Shown piece after piece: positions 17,015 to 27,193 of a stretch of 64,000 nucleotides of DNA. The translations under genes were made by a program, and so were the position numbers. The stretch's first letter is position 1; each line of letters opens with the position of its first letter. Origin of the DNA: Brevundimonas sp. GTDB lineage: Bacteria > Pseudomonadota > Alphaproteobacteria > Caulobacterales > Caulobacteraceae. The stretch lies in assembly GCF_019636155.1 (NCBI RefSeq), contig NZ_JAHBYB010000005.1:1-64000 (forward strand), given 5' to 3'. A model generated the notes under the pieces. That model made no database searches. It worked only from the letters and a program-made list of their open reading frames with translations, and was not told the DNA's origin.

Positions 17015-17029
17015 GTTCAGGGTTCGTTC
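17015..17029. promoter_or_regulatory. Possible LexA/SOS box upstream of the integrase
   Basis: GTTC-AGGGTTC-GTTC fits the alphaproteobacterial LexA pattern GTTC-N7-GTTC and lies about 110 bp upstream of the integrase start. The spacer is less AT-rich than in the good box at 27028. About one such match is expected by chance in 64 kb, so this is a hypothesis only. Confidence 0.35.
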
Positions 17030-17069
17030 TTTTACCGCTGATTTCTCGATTATCCTCCGAAATCCTCCC

Positions 17070-17123
17070 GGCTGGTGACCATGTGGTGACCAAAACCGGG
17101 ACCAGAAACGGGACCCCTCGCGG
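17070..17123. promoter_or_regulatory. Short direct repeats before the integrase (possible arm-type or attachment region)
   Basis: GGTGACC occurs twice at about 17073 and 17083 and GGGACC twice at about 17098 and 17110, in a direct-repeat array ending about 20 bp before the integrase start. Short iterated motifs next to a tyrosine integrase are often its arm-binding sites near attL. No matching core repeat was recognised at the other end, so this is positional inference. Confidence 0.35.
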
Positions 17124-17140
17124 GCCCGAGGAGAGATCGA

Positions 17141-18376
17141 ATGGTTCAGAACCCGAGGTCCGGAAAGATCACCAAACGCCTGGTCGACGCCCTGACGCCC
17201 GAAGGAGCGCGCTTCACGCTTTGGGACACGCAGCTCAAGGGTTTCGGGGTGCGCGTCGCCGTCAGCGACACCAAAACCTACGTCGTTCGATACAGGACGA
17301 TCGGCGGCGCTGACCGGCTCCTTCACATCGCTCGCCATGGCGTCGTGACCGCCGAAGAAGCCCGCGAAAGAGCCGCCGCCGTGCTGGCCGAAGTCGCGTC
17401 AGGTGGTGACCCTCAGGGGACCAAAGTCGAAAGACGCGAAGAACTGACGATGTCGGAGCTCTGCGACCTCTACATGAAGGAGGGCGTAACGATGAAGAAA
17501 GCGACGACCCTTCGGATCGACCGCATCCGCATCGCCCGCCACATCAAGCCCCGGCTGGGAAGGATGAAGGTCACCGATATCGGGCGAGCGGACATCGAGC
17601 GGCTGATGGTCGATGTCGGGTCGGGTCGCATTCGCGGAGAGGCGACACCGCACACCCGCGGCGGCATTCATGCGGCCTCTCGCACGGTCGGTCTGCTGGG
17701 CGGCATCTTCACGTTCGCCATCGAGCGGGAGTTCGTGAAGACCAACCCCACGCGCGGCGTGAAACGCTACAAGGACAACCGGCGGGATCGCTTCCTCTCG
17801 CCAGCCGAACTGGCCCGGCTTGGTGACGTCCTGGCGGAGCTTGAGAAGCACGGGGGCGATCCGCGCCACATCAATATCATCCGCCTTCTGGCGCTGACCG
17901 GGGCCCGCAAGAACGAGATCGCCAGGCTCAAGTGGTCGGAGATCGATCGCAACATGGGGATGCTCCGGCTGGAGGATTCCAAGACCGGGGCGAAGGTCAT
18001 TCGCCTCGGGAGCGCGGCACTGAAGCTGATCGAGGGCCTGCTCGCGAACGGGAGCATCTATGTCTTCCCGGATCGAAGAGATCCTAAACGCCCGATCGCT
18101 AATCTTGATTGGGCCTGGGTCGGCATTCGCAAACGGGCCGGGATGGAAGATCTACGTATACATGATCTTCGGCACAGCTTCGCTAGCGCAGGCCTAGCCG
18201 GCGGTGAGGGACTTCAGCTCATTGGCAAGCTTCTCGGCCACAGCCACGTCAGCACCACGAGCCGGTACGCCCACCTCGCGGATGACCCGGTACGTGCGGC
18301 GGCGGACAGGATCAGCGAGAGCGTCGCCGCCTCTCTCGCGGGCTGGTCGGTTGAGGAAGGACAGACGGCCCATTGA
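17141..18376 (+). CDS. int: Tyrosine-type site-specific integrase (P4-type)
   Basis: A 411-residue tyrosine recombinase that would integrate and excise the element. The N-terminal arm-binding DUF4102-type domain runs from about residue 9 to 85 (LWDTQLKGFGVRV, TLGYR-like RLLHIARHG). The core-binding region is 100-200. Catalytic residues are Arg256 (TGARKNE), His341 and Arg344 (HDLRHSF), His367 (LLGHSHVSTT) and Tyr376 (RYAH). All are intact, so it looks functional. It reads inward into the element, with a hairpin after its stop. Confidence 0.93.
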   Translation: MVQNPRSGKITKRLVDALTPEGARFTLWDTQLKGFGVRVAVSDTKTYVVRYRTIGGADRLLHIARHGVVTAEEARERAAAVLAEVASGGDPQGTKVERREELTMSELCDLYMKEGVTMKKATTLRIDRIRIARHIKPRLGRMKVTDIGRADIERLMVDVGSGRIRGEATPHTRGGIHAASRTVGLLGGIFTFAIEREFVKTNPTRGVKRYKDNRRDRFLSPAELARLGDVLAELEKHGGDPRHINIIRLLALTGARKNEIARLKWSEIDRNMGMLRLEDSKTGAKVIRLGSAALKLIEGLLANGSIYVFPDRRDPKRPIANLDWAWVGIRKRAGMEDLRIHDLRHSFASAGLAGGEGLQLIGKLLGHSHVSTTSRYAHLADDPVRAAADRISESVAASLAGWSVEEGQTAH

Positions 18377-18380
18377 AAGA

Positions 18381-18409
18381 CGGCCGCCCGGTGGATCGCC
18401 GGGCGGCCG
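18381..18409. terminator. Hairpin between int and the convergent HTH gene
   Basis: An 11-bp perfect GC stem (CGGCCGCCCGG at 18381-18391 with CCGGGCGGCCG at 18399-18409) with a 7-base loop. It sits 4 bp after the int stop and 23 bp before the stop of the oppositely oriented small gene. No U-tract on either side, so a two-way terminator is inferred from placement. Confidence 0.65.
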
Positions 18410-18432
18410 AAGAGACTGGATGGGATTGGGAG

Positions 18433-18717
18433 CTAGGCGCTCTCGTGAGCGGCCTCGCCCCAACGTCCGGCTTGGCGAGGCTGGCTCGACGAAGATCGGA
18501 GGCCAGAGAGCTGGCTGCGCGCCCACTCATGCAGCAGGCTCTTGGGGTAGTAGGGCGTCCTCCCGAGATGGGTGCAGGGCGGTCCGTCAGACCGGGTGCA
18601 GAACACCTTCGCCAGTGTCGATGGCGACCGGCGGATGCCCATGCGCAGAAGCTCGGTGGACGCTTCCTTACGGGTCAGCAGCATTTCCTCAGTTCCGTGA
18701 AGATGTAGACCGGCCAT
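18433..18717 (-). CDS. Small DNA-binding (HTH) protein, paralogue of the gene at 57144
   Basis: A 94-residue protein with a predicted winged-helix/MerR-like fold: LLTRKEASTELLRMGIRRSPSTLAKVFCTRSDGPPC, then PYYPKSLLHEWARSQL. The same arrangement (LLTRAEAS ... TLARAYSTGSGGPPC ... PYYPLDLLETWAEAQ) is found in the protein at 57144-57455 at the far end of the conjugation genes. The start at 18717 has AAGGAG 8 nt upstream; a longer frame exists but is not coding-like. As it is next to int and AlpA/excisionase-like, it may be the recombination directionality factor or a regulator; this is inference. Confidence 0.7.
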   Translation of the reverse strand: MAGLHLHGTEEMLLTRKEASTELLRMGIRRSPSTLAKVFCTRSDGPPCTHLGRTPYYPKSLLHEWARSQLSGLRSSSSQPRQAGRWGEAAHESA

Positions 18718-19026
18718 GTGGCGCTCCTTTCCGTCTGAACCAGAACTGTGATCAAGCAAGCACTGGCGGGAACGAACTGCAACCAGCGAACATGCGGAGA
18801 TCACTGAGGAAAATATCGGCACATTGTCCGATCTGTTTCGCTCGGTTTCTATCGGGTCGATCTCTTCTGTTTTCTCACACCCTTGTGATGACACGCACCC
18901 AGCGCCACGGCTCCGTCCGCGTCTGCAGGGCCACCCGCAGGTAGTCGCCACGTGCTGCGGTTATCCGGATGCGCTTGCCTGCGCAGTTTCTTAAGAACGG
19001 GGCTTTGGAGACTGGGGACGACGGGA
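18718..19026. other. Divergent promoter region (309 bp, no gene)
   Basis: This stretch separates the small HTH gene (minus) from the large PD-(D/E)XK gene (plus). It is less GC-rich than its neighbours. A short inverted repeat, ATCGG-N8-CCGAT at 18815-18832, could bind the HTH protein. No convincing -35/-10 pair and no small ORF with coding character were identified. Confidence 0.45.
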
Positions 19027-21213
19027 ATGAAGCTAAAAGACGTGCCGGCGAGCTCGACGGGTGTATCGCAAGCCACACTGACACCAGCCTTGAAGGCGCT
19101 GTCGGCGTCCCGATTTCTTGCTGCTCTTCCTCTAGGCGGTCTTTCGCAGGCCGAGGTCGATAAGCTGGTCGGTATCCTCTTGAGGTCGAATGACCTCGTC
19201 TCGCAGATGCCTAACCCCTCGCGGCAAACCCGCCGCGACGCCTTCGTCGTGGAAGTCTTGTCCGAGGTTGGGTCCCGGTATGGCGTGGACGTCGCTGCAG
19301 CTATCGAGGAGGCATTCGAAGTCCATCGAACGGTCGAAGCGTCCTACCATGCGATTGGGTCGGTGCTGGCTCAGCAACCGCTGCGCAAGCTTGCGCCGCA
19401 GGCGGAGCTTGAGGTTCTGCTTGCGAGGCTCGCAGACCGTTCCGAGCAGATGTTCGTGCACGCGCAGCGCGCGATGGAACGCCAAGGCCGACTCAATCTG
19501 GGCAACGAAATCCGCAGCGTCGATGACGACGGCGCGGAGTTTTCGATCGACGGCGTGTCGGGCGCCTTCCTTGAGGGGTTCCGCATTCACCTGTCGATGC
19601 TTGCTTATGAAGGGTCATGGTTTGCTGCCGACGATGTGATCATCGCCCCTAGCGTCGGTGGCCTCAGCTCGGCTGTGCCGGAGGCTGCGGCCGGCTGCGA
19701 GGCGCTGGCCGCGATCTGGCGCCGCTGGGCAAGGTTCGAACGCCGTCGGCGGTTCTGGGGCGGCGAATGGACCCGTCAGCCCGCGCCTGCCGAGTTGGTT
19801 GCTGCGCGACCCGTTTCGTCCTCTGACGGACTCGATACGCTTGAGTATATGCCCGGAGAGGCGGAGCTGCTGGACTGGGCGGCATTCGAGCGCAGCAAGG
19901 AGGTCGCGATCCAGAGCTTCGCGAAGGCGCTTCTGCTGAAGCAGGGGACGCCGGCAATCACGGACATCTCTGGTGGGCCGGTGGACCTCTTGCCGGCGGC
20001 GGCAGTTCGGGACCATGAGCTGAACGGCGCCGGCTACCTCGTCACGGTTCTCGGGCAGGACATCTTCGACGATGACCGTCGCTTCGCTGGCCTACGGTTG
20101 GTGGAGTGGCTTCGTGGATACGCGCTGCTAGGCTTGTTGGCTGACCGGGCGTCTGCAGCAGGCGATACGACGCTGAATCGCCATCTCCTGCATTTCGGGA
20201 AGGGCGTGCTTGAGGCTCACTTGACGGGCGCGGGGCTCGGGATCGAAGCAGCAGAGGCGTTTATCCGTCATGCAAGCGTCCATCGCCGGAGCGGAGATCT
20301 CTTCGACACGCCTCTTCTGCAGCTGCCCGACGGCGAGCTTTTGCTGGTCGGAATGGCGGCCCTGAACGCCGATCCGGGTCAGCTCACGCTTTCGCGCCTC
20401 AACAGCCTGGAAGTTGCGCCCAAGGATAAGGGAACGGTGTTCGAACGCGCCGTGATGGACCTCTTTGAGAGCCGAGGTCTGAAGCCGTTCACGATCGACG
20501 CAAAGCGCGGGACCGAGAACTACCAACTGGACGTCCTTGTGCCGTGGGGGCGTTATCTCTTCGTCATTGAGTGCAAGAACCGGGGCTTGTCGGACAATCA
20601 TCCCGAGGCGGGCTTCTACTTCGCCCGGCATATCGACGAGTTCGTCGATCAAACCCAACGCCAGGTCGAGGGGCTGAAAGCTCACCCTGAGCTCGTCGAG
20701 CTGGCTGGCGGCATATCGCTCGATGATTACGAGATCGTGCCTTGCATTCTCTTCAGCCAGCCGTTCTCCGAGCCCGACGGCCGGGATGGTGTGCTGATTT
20801 CGGACTGGTCCGGCCTGACCCGTTTCTTCGAGGACCGCTACTTCAAGCGTCTCCATCACCATCGGGTTTCCCCGAAACTGGAGGTGGTGCACCGCATCGC
20901 GATCTACGATCAGTGGCGCGGCGATACTCCAACGCCTGAGGGCCTGCTGCGCCATCTCCGCACAGCTCCGCAGACAAACCTCATGCTTCATCGCGCGGAT
21001 GTGCGGCCTGAGCTGTTCCAGGTGACGGGGACATTGGTCGCTTCCACGCTCGAGTACACCAAGGGTGACGAGGACCTTGATGCTCTGGGACCTATCCTCG
21101 GCTTCGACCCACAGTCCGTTCGAGACCTTCAGGCAGCGTTCGAAGCGGCGGTGGAAGAGGCGAAGCAAGCCCACAACGCCGCGGCGGACGAAACCGAGAC
21201 TGGTGAGGTGTAG
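19027..21213 (+). CDS. Large protein with a PD-(D/E)XK nuclease-like core, candidate defence gene
   Basis: A 728-residue protein not recognised as a named family. About residues 1-460 are helical and anonymous. The segment KGTVFERAVMDLFESRGL ... QLDVLVPWGRYLFVIECKN has the order of a PD-(D/E)XK fold: a helix with Glu, then Asp502, Glu515 and Lys517 (LDV ... ECK). A C-terminal region of about 200 residues follows. The start at 19027 was preferred over GTG 18952 because GGGA lies just upstream and the extension is low-complexity. It is the first cargo gene inside the integrase and is followed by a small overlapping gene, a position typical of defence cargo. Confidence 0.6.
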   Translation: MKLKDVPASSTGVSQATLTPALKALSASRFLAALPLGGLSQAEVDKLVGILLRSNDLVSQMPNPSRQTRRDAFVVEVLSEVGSRYGVDVAAAIEEAFEVHRTVEASYHAIGSVLAQQPLRKLAPQAELEVLLARLADRSEQMFVHAQRAMERQGRLNLGNEIRSVDDDGAEFSIDGVSGAFLEGFRIHLSMLAYEGSWFAADDVIIAPSVGGLSSAVPEAAAGCEALAAIWRRWARFERRRRFWGGEWTRQPAPAELVAARPVSSSDGLDTLEYMPGEAELLDWAAFERSKEVAIQSFAKALLLKQGTPAITDISGGPVDLLPAAAVRDHELNGAGYLVTVLGQDIFDDDRRFAGLRLVEWLRGYALLGLLADRASAAGDTTLNRHLLHFGKGVLEAHLTGAGLGIEAAEAFIRHASVHRRSGDLFDTPLLQLPDGELLLVGMAALNADPGQLTLSRLNSLEVAPKDKGTVFERAVMDLFESRGLKPFTIDAKRGTENYQLDVLVPWGRYLFVIECKNRGLSDNHPEAGFYFARHIDEFVDQTQRQVEGLKAHPELVELAGGISLDDYEIVPCILFSQPFSEPDGRDGVLISDWSGLTRFFEDRYFKRLHHHRVSPKLEVVHRIAIYDQWRGDTPTPEGLLRHLRTAPQTNLMLHRADVRPELFQVTGTLVASTLEYTKGDEDLDALGPILGFDPQSVRDLQAAFEAAVEEAKQAHNAAADETETGEV

Positions 21214-21517
21214 TGTGCGAAGACGAGCAGAAGCAGGAAAGCCAAGCGCCTCGGCGACGCCGTCTCCATCCCAAGACATCGCGATCCGCGCGGGTATCGT
21301 CGCTCAACGCCTGCTCGCCGAGCTTGGCCTGCACTATCTTGATGATCTAGCGCCTGACAGCGCGCGCGAGCTCCTCCGCGCGGCTTGGCGTGAAGCCGCC
21401 GGCCAGATGTTTCGGGGACCAGATCTGGATGTCGTTCAGGCGGAGATCGACATCATGATCGACAGCCTAGACATGACGGAGCCGCCACCGCCGATGCGTC
21501 GTTCCGAAATGCACTGA
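21203..21517 (+). CDS. Small protein of unknown function, coupled to the PD-(D/E)XK gene
   Basis: A protein of about 104 residues in a frame that overlaps the end of the large gene by 11 bp. GTG 21203 or GTG 21215 could be the start. The core AIRAGIVAQRLLAELGLHYLDDLAPDSARELLRAAWREAAGQMF ... EIDIMIDSL is amphipathic and acidic. No family was recognised. The overlap suggests translation coupled to the upstream gene, so it may be its partner. Confidence 0.5.
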   Translation: MRCSVRRRAEAGKPSASATPSPSQDIAIRAGIVAQRLLAELGLHYLDDLAPDSARELLRAAWREAAGQMFRGPDLDVVQAEIDIMIDSLDMTEPPPPMRRSEMH

Positions 21518-21548
21518 CGTGATGTGTTGGTTCGAACGGTGGCGGCGG

Positions 21549-24500
21549 CTATCGGAAGTCCCGCGTCCTCACCCGAATGCCTTCAAGCGACAGGTCAGGG
21601 ATGTAGATGTCCCGTGCTTTCGGCGTTCGGGCGTCCGGCGCACTACCGCGGTAGACCTCGTCGCCCCGCCCATGCGGCAAGTGGAACTCGCCCCTCCGAC
21701 CTAGGGACGCCAGGAGGTCCGAGCCGTCGTGCAGCCGCTCGGCGACGATGTGCACCACCTCGCCCTCGCGCTGCACCCTGCCGTCGACCACCAGCAGGCT
21801 GGCGCCCAGCACCACCCCCCGCTGCTGCTCGTAGAGGCTTGGCCAGATCACCAGATTGGCCACACCGGTCTCGTCCTCGATCGTGATGAACATCACCCCC
21901 TTGGCTGAGCCCGGCTTCTGCCGGACCAGAACGAGGCCGGCGACACGGGTCAGACGGCGGTCGCGCATCGCCGTCCCGTCCACGCAGGTCATCACATGTC
22001 GGGCCTGGAGTTCGTCACGCAGAAAGGCCAGCGGGTGGTCCCGCAGCGTCACGCCCACGTGGGTGTAGTCCTCCACCACCTCCTGACCGGCGGGCATGGC
22101 CGGCAGGGCCGCGTCCGGCTCGTTCACCTCGGGCACCAACTCTCCCGCCTCCGCCGAGGCCGCCGCGAACAACGGCAGCGGATCGTCGCGCAAAGCCTTG
22201 ATCGACCACAGGGCGTCGCGGCGCGCCAGGCGCAGCCCGTCCAGAAATGCGTCGGCCTCGGCCAGTCGCGTCAGGGCGCCGACGGGCGTCATCGCCCGTC
22301 GCCAGAGATCGTCGATGCTGGCGAAGGGCCGATCCCCGCGGTTCGTCACCAGGCGGGCGGCGTCGCCGTTGGACAGGCCGCGGACCATGCGCAGCCCCAG
22401 CCGAACCGCAAACCGGTCTTCCCGATCCGTCGGCTCCAGGGTGCAGTCCCATCGCGAGCTGTTGACGCAGACCGGACGGACCTCGATCCCATGCTCGCGC
22501 GCGTCCCGAACGATCTGGGCCGGCGCATAGAAACCCATTGGCTGGGCGTTCAGCAGGGCGGCGCAGAAGACGTCGGGGTGATGGCATTTCAGCCAGGATG
22601 AGGCGTAGGCGATCAGGGCGAATGAGGCCGCGTGGCTCTCGGGGAAGCCGTAGGAGCCGAAGCCTTCCAACTGGCTGAAGGTCTTCTCGGCGAACTCGGC
22701 CGTATAGCCCCGCTCGACCATCCCTCCGACCAGCTTGTCCTTGAAGTGGCTGACCCCGCCCGTGAACTTGAACGTGGCCATGGCCCGGCGCAGCTGGTCC
22801 GCCTCCGACGCCGTGAACCCCGCACACTCGATCGCCACCCGCATCGCCTGCTCCTGGAACAGGGGCACGCCGAGCGTCTTGCCCAGAACCTTCTCCAGTT
22901 CCGGCTGGGGGAAGACGACCGGCTCCTTCCCCTCGCGGCGCCGCAGGTAAGGATGGACCATGTCGCCCTGAATGGGCCCCGGTCGAACGATCGCGACCTC
23001 GATCACCAGGTCGTAGAAGGTGCGCGGCTTGATGCGAGGCAGCATGGCCATCTGCGCGCGGCTTTCGATCTGGAAGACCCCGAGCGTGTCGGCCTTACGT
23101 ATCATTGCGTAGGTCTTCGGGTCCTCGGCCGGGATCGAGGCCAGGTCGAGGTTCATGGCCTTGTGCTCGCGCAGCAGGTCGAGCCCGCGCCGCATGCAGC
23201 TGAGCATGCCCAGGGCGAGGATATCGACCTTCATGAACTTCAGCGCGTCGATGTCGTCCTTGTCCCATTCGATCACCTGACGGTCCTTCATCGCCGCCGG
23301 CTCGATGGGCACGAGATCGTCCAGCCGGTCGTCGGTCAGGACGAACCCGCCCGGATGCTGGCTCAGATGGCGTGGGAACCCGATCAACTGGCGCGACAGG
23401 TCCAGTGCCAGCCGCAGCCGTCGGTCCTCCAGATTGAGGTTCAGCTCCTCGACATGCCGGTCCTCCACCCCTTCCGAGGAATAGCTCCAGACCTGTGACG
23501 ACAGGGTTTTGATCAGGTCTTCGGTCAGTCCCAACGCCTTCCCCACATCGCGCAGGGCGCCGCGCGAGCGGTAGCGGATGACGGTGGCGCACAGGGCGGA
23601 CCGGTCCCGCCCATAGGTGTCGTAGATCCACTGGATCACCTCCTCGCGCCGCTCGTGTTCAAAATCGACGTCGATGTCGGGCGGCTCCTTGCGCTCCTGA
23701 CTGACGAAGCGCTCAAACAGGAGGTCGTTGCGACCGGGATCGATGGAGGTGATGCCCAGCACGAAGCAGACCGCCGAGTTTGCGGCCGACCCCCGCCCCT
23801 GACAGAGGATGTCCCGGCTGCGGGCGAAGCGGACGATGGAGTGGACGGTCAGGAAGTAGGGCGCATAGCCCAGGGTCTCGATCAGGCCGAGTTCGTGTTC
23901 CAGCGACGCCCGCACCTTGTCCGGCAAACCTTCCGGATAGCGCTCGGCCGCTCCAGCCCAGGTCAGCGCCTCCAGCGCCTCCTGCGGCGTCTGTCCCGCC
24001 GCCGCCTCGCGCGGATACTGGTAGGCCAGCTCGTCCAGGCTGAAGCGACAGCGGTCGGCGATCTCCACAGTCCGGGCCAAGGCTTCCGGGTAGCGGGCGA
24101 ACAGCCGGTGCATCTCCTCGACCGGTTTCAGATGCCGGTCCGCCGTGCGGCTCCGGCGAAAGCCCATGTCGTCTATGGTGCAGCCTTCCCGGATGCAGGT
24201 GACCACGTCCTGCAGGATGCGCCGATCCGGGTGGTGGAACAGGACGTCGTTGGTCGCCACGGTGGCTACTCCCGCCTCGGCCGCCATCTCCGACAGCTGA
24301 TGGAGCCGCAACTGGTCACGGGGTCGCCGGAACAGGGTCAGCGCCAGATGGGCCTCCCGACCGAACGTATCGACCATCAGGCCTAGCCACCGCCTCAGAA
24401 CCGCATCCGCCCGCTCGGGGATCAGCACCGCGACCAGGCCTTCGGCGTGGGCGGCGACGTCGTCCCATCCGAGCCGACAGGCGCCCTTGCCGCCGCGCCG

Positions 24501-24806
24501 CTTGCCCACGGTCAGGAGCCGGCAGAGGCGAGAGTAGGCCGGCCGATCCCGCGGATAGACCAGCACCTCCGCCCCATCCTCCAGCACCAGGCGGCAGCCG
24601 ACGATCAGGCGCACGCCCGTGACCTTGGCCGCCACATGGGCCCGCACGATCCCGGCCAAGCTGTTGCGGTCCGTCACCGCCAGGGCTTCCAAGCCGCACA
24701 GGGCCGCCTGCGAGAAGAGCTCCTCGCAGGAACTGGCGCCCCTCAGAAACGAGAAGTGGGAGGCGCACTGGAGTTCGACATAGTGGGTGGGCCAAGGCGC
24801 ATTCAT
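21549..24806 (-). CDS. dnaE2: Error-prone DNA polymerase DnaE2 (ImuC)
   Basis: A C-family polymerase of 1085 residues that acts in SOS-induced mutagenic lesion bypass with ImuA and ImuB. The PHP domain is at the N-terminus ([22 protein letters not shown]). The palm contains the catalytic Asp pair in [16 protein letters not shown] (about residues 375-390). The C-terminal OB region holds [28 protein letters not shown]. Length and order match DnaE2, and it lacks the extensions of DnaE1. Its start overlaps the imuB stop by 4 bp. It is carried on the ICE and is probably induced from the SOS box at 27028. Confidence 0.95.
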   Translation of the reverse strand: MNAPWPTHYVELQCASHFSFLRGASSCEELFSQAALCGLEALAVTDRNSLAGIVRAHVAAKVTGVRLIVGCRLVLEDGAEVLVYPRDRPAYSRLCRLLTVGKRRGGKGACRLGWDDVAAHAEGLVAVLIPERADAVLRRWLGLMVDTFGREAHLALTLFRRPRDQLRLHQLSEMAAEAGVATVATNDVLFHHPDRRILQDVVTCIREGCTIDDMGFRRSRTADRHLKPVEEMHRLFARYPEALARTVEIADRCRFSLDELAYQYPREAAAGQTPQEALEALTWAGAAERYPEGLPDKVRASLEHELGLIETLGYAPYFLTVHSIVRFARSRDILCQGRGSAANSAVCFVLGITSIDPGRNDLLFERFVSQERKEPPDIDVDFEHERREEVIQWIYDTYGRDRSALCATVIRYRSRGALRDVGKALGLTEDLIKTLSSQVWSYSSEGVEDRHVEELNLNLEDRRLRLALDLSRQLIGFPRHLSQHPGGFVLTDDRLDDLVPIEPAAMKDRQVIEWDKDDIDALKFMKVDILALGMLSCMRRGLDLLREHKAMNLDLASIPAEDPKTYAMIRKADTLGVFQIESRAQMAMLPRIKPRTFYDLVIEVAIVRPGPIQGDMVHPYLRRREGKEPVVFPQPELEKVLGKTLGVPLFQEQAMRVAIECAGFTASEADQLRRAMATFKFTGGVSHFKDKLVGGMVERGYTAEFAEKTFSQLEGFGSYGFPESHAASFALIAYASSWLKCHHPDVFCAALLNAQPMGFYAPAQIVRDAREHGIEVRPVCVNSSRWDCTLEPTDREDRFAVRLGLRMVRGLSNGDAARLVTNRGDRPFASIDDLWRRAMTPVGALTRLAEADAFLDGLRLARRDALWSIKALRDDPLPLFAAASAEAGELVPEVNEPDAALPAMPAGQEVVEDYTHVGVTLRDHPLAFLRDELQARHVMTCVDGTAMRDRRLTRVAGLVLVRQKPGSAKGVMFITIEDETGVANLVIWPSLYEQQRGVVLGASLLVVDGRVQREGEVVHIVAERLHDGSDLLASLGRRGEFHLPHGRGDEVYRGSAPDARTPKARDIYIPDLSLEGIRVRTRDFR

Positions 24807-26323
24807 CCGAACAGCCCGTGCATGAACCAGGCATGCGATCCGGTGCGCTGGTCTTCGCCATTACCCGCCCGGAACAGCCAGAACCGTCGGCCCGCCTCAT
24901 CCTCGACCTGGAAATAGTCCCTGACCGCCCAGACCTCGGCGTCCCGACGCCGCCATTCTCCGAAGATCCGCTCGGGACCGTCCGCCTTCACCACGCGCCT
25001 GCGTACGCCCCGCCAGGTGAAGTGGGTTGGCGGATTGTCGGGCAAGAGCGCCATCGTCTCGACGGGCTCGGGCCGCTTCAGCAATCTCGCCGGACGTGGC
25101 CATTCCGGCGTCCAGTCCAGCACCGGCGCGACGGACAAAGGCGGAGCCTTGCCGACGGAGCGTTCGGGCACGTCGCTCTCAATCGGGACCAGTCGATAGA
25201 GCCGCTGCGCGCCGATGCGGTTGGACAGCACATCGACGAGCTCGGAAAGGTCGGGCGTCTCTGCCTGTCCCAGCGCGCTCTCGCCAGGTTTCCAGTGAAG
25301 CGGTTCGGCCTGGACGGCGGACAGGGTCATGCGCTCGATGCCGAACCCGGGATCGATCTTCTCGATCCGGTCGCTCAGCAGGCGCGCCAACCTTAAGGCG
25401 TCACGGCTGGGCCGGGCCAGGCCTACCCTCTGCGCCTCGATCCGGTTGTCGACCCGGAAACACAGCCAGTCGAGACGACGGGCGCCGAGCCCCAAGGTCT
25501 CCATCGCCGTGCACAGCTCCGAGGTCAGGCTCGTGATGTGGCGGGCCAGGGTTTCTGGCGCGCCGATCGGTTCTCCGAACACTCGCGAGACTGTCGGGAC
25601 CTCCGGGGCCTCGACCGGGATCAGCGGCTCCTCCAGCCGACCGTAGGCCTGGTCGATGCGGCGTCCGAGCTCATGGCCGAACCGGAGCGCCAGAGGCGCG
25701 CGCGGTCGATGCGCCACATCGGCGATGCGGTCGAAGCCCATGCGATTCAGATGGGCGATCAGCTCCGACGGTAGGCGAAGGCCCGCCAGCGGCAGACCGC
25801 CGATGGCCGCGTCGATGGCGTCCGGCATGATGATCCGGTGCGTTCGCCGGAAGCGAACCACGGCGTGGGCGGCCCCATAGGTCGGACCGATCGCGGCGTC
25901 GGCGGCGACGCCTTCGGCTCCCAGACGCTCGATCATGTCCGCAAGCATGGCCGCCTCTCCCCCCTTCAGGTGAGCGGCGCCGGTTGCGTCTATGGCCAGG
26001 CCGTCGGGCGGATCCGGCTGGCAGACGGGCGCGTATCGGCGCATCGCCCAGACGGCGAGACGGCCGAGCGCGGCTTCGTCGCCCTTTGGATCGGCCTCGC
26101 GAACGTCAAGGCCTGGGATCAGGGCCTGGGCCTGGGTGGCGGCCATGCCGACGCGTGCGCCCTGGGCCATGGCTACCCGGTTGGCGGCGAGCACGGTCCG
26201 TCGCCGTCCGGCCCGGCCTGCCAGGATGAGGGGAAGGTCAGGCGGCGGCGCGGCTTCGCCCAGCCCTCGGAGCAGACGATCGACGGGCCAGTTCGGCAGG
26301 TAGAGCGAGACGACCCGTCTCAT
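24803..26323 (-). CDS. imuB: ImuB, Y-family polymerase-like protein of the mutasome
   Basis: A 506-residue inactive Y-family polymerase homologue that bridges ImuA and DnaE2 to the beta clamp. The protein opens with [17 protein letters not shown], where active Pol IV has the first metal-binding Asp; here the motif is not DxD, as expected for ImuB. Palm, finger and little-finger regions follow, and the C-terminus ends [22 protein letters not shown]. The ATG at 26323 overlaps the imuA 3' end by 86 bp; the frame is open upstream but that part is antisense-like low complexity. Confidence 0.93.
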   Translation of the reverse strand: MRRVVSLYLPNWPVDRLLRGLGEAAPPPDLPLILAGRAGRRRTVLAANRVAMAQGARVGMAATQAQALIPGLDVREADPKGDEAALGRLAVWAMRRYAPVCQPDPPDGLAIDATGAAHLKGGEAAMLADMIERLGAEGVAADAAIGPTYGAAHAVVRFRRTHRIIMPDAIDAAIGGLPLAGLRLPSELIAHLNRMGFDRIADVAHRPRAPLALRFGHELGRRIDQAYGRLEEPLIPVEAPEVPTVSRVFGEPIGAPETLARHITSLTSELCTAMETLGLGARRLDWLCFRVDNRIEAQRVGLARPSRDALRLARLLSDRIEKIDPGFGIERMTLSAVQAEPLHWKPGESALGQAETPDLSELVDVLSNRIGAQRLYRLVPIESDVPERSVGKAPPLSVAPVLDWTPEWPRPARLLKRPEPVETMALLPDNPPTHFTWRGVRRRVVKADGPERIFGEWRRRDAEVWAVRDYFQVEDEAGRRFWLFRAGNGEDQRTGSHAWFMHGLFG

Positions 26324-26996
26324 CACAGGCTTCCAGGGTGAAATCCGCGGCCTCGGCGCCGCGACAGCGAAGGAGTTCGACGAACCAGCGCGCCCGCCCG
26401 ACGCCGGGGACGGGCAAGGGCGTCGAGGGCGCCGGGCTGATGCGCCAGCGGGTGGCCGAGGCCGTGTGCTGACCGAAGTCGGCGGCGTCGCAGGCGCGTC
26501 GCCATCGTCGCACCGCCAGACCAAGGCCGCCCGAGCCCTCGGCGGCCAGTTGCAGCCTGCGGGAGGCGACGAGACTGAGACGGGCGGTCTCGGCCACGAC
26601 GGCGGCCAGACCCGGATGACGAAGCCCTTCCTCGAAACAGGCAAGGAGCGAGGGTTCGTCTCCGGCTTCGACATAGATCACTCGGTCTGGCCCCAGACCG
26701 GCCTGCCGCAGGGCCGGGGCGAACAGATCGGGTCGGGTCACGCACCAGAGGACCTGACCAGGACGCCGGGCTGCGATCCCGGCCGCGAACAGGGCTGCGG
26801 CCGCGCCGTCCACGGCCTCCTCACCTCCGCCGGCGACCTCGTGAAGGGCGCCGAGCGACAGGCCGCCGCCGGGCAGGTGTCGGTCGAGGTCGCGGACCCC
26901 GAACGGGAGGACGCCCGTGGCGCTTCGGCTCCCTTGCTCAAGGGCGCGTATTCGATCGCGCAAACTTTCTAACCCGGCAGGCAGGCTGGCGTGCAT
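26238..26996 (-). CDS. imuA: ImuA, RecA-like accessory protein of the mutasome
   Basis: A 252-residue SulA/RecA-like protein that starts the imuA-imuB-dnaE2 operon. The region LPFGVRDLDRHLPGGGLSLGALHEVAGGGEEAVDGAAAALFAAGIAA resembles the RecA-like core. The C-terminus ([31 protein letters not shown]) is typical. ATG 26996 has AGGAGG 6 nt upstream. An SOS box lies 32 bp before it. Confidence 0.92.
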   Translation of the reverse strand: MHASLPAGLESLRDRIRALEQGSRSATGVLPFGVRDLDRHLPGGGLSLGALHEVAGGGEEAVDGAAAALFAAGIAARRPGQVLWCVTRPDLFAPALRQAGLGPDRVIYVEAGDEPSLLACFEEGLRHPGLAAVVAETARLSLVASRRLQLAAEGSGGLGLAVRRWRRACDAADFGQHTASATRWRISPAPSTPLPVPGVGRARWFVELLRCRGAEAADFTLEACDETGRLALPAELARRSSAPRAGRSRAAA

Positions 26997-27027
26997 GAGA
27001 AGCCTCCTGTTCCCAAGGCTGATAAAT

Positions 27028-27042
27028 GTTCTTGTAATGTTC
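27028..27042. promoter_or_regulatory. LexA (SOS) box between imuA and the SRAP gene
   Basis: GTTC-TTGTAAT-GTTC matches the alphaproteobacterial LexA-binding pattern GTTC-N7-GTTC, with an AT-rich spacer. It is 32 bp upstream of imuA and about 150 bp upstream of the SRAP gene on the other strand, so one site may control both. Confidence 0.85.
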
Positions 27043-27193
27043 TGGTTCTGGATCGCGCGAAGAGTCAACCTTCGCCGATCCCTTATCCCCGTCGCCGGGG
27101 GCTCTGTGGACCGCCTCCCGGAACGACTGGAGACGGTCGGCGCTGGCTTTTCTTCCGAAGTCAGCGATCAATGGAAATCGAAGAGAGGCCCGC

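Noticed and set aside
16966-17140. tRNA gene as the attachment site
   Set aside because: No cloverleaf or TTCGAANC-type T-arm was found on either strand; the integration site remains open.
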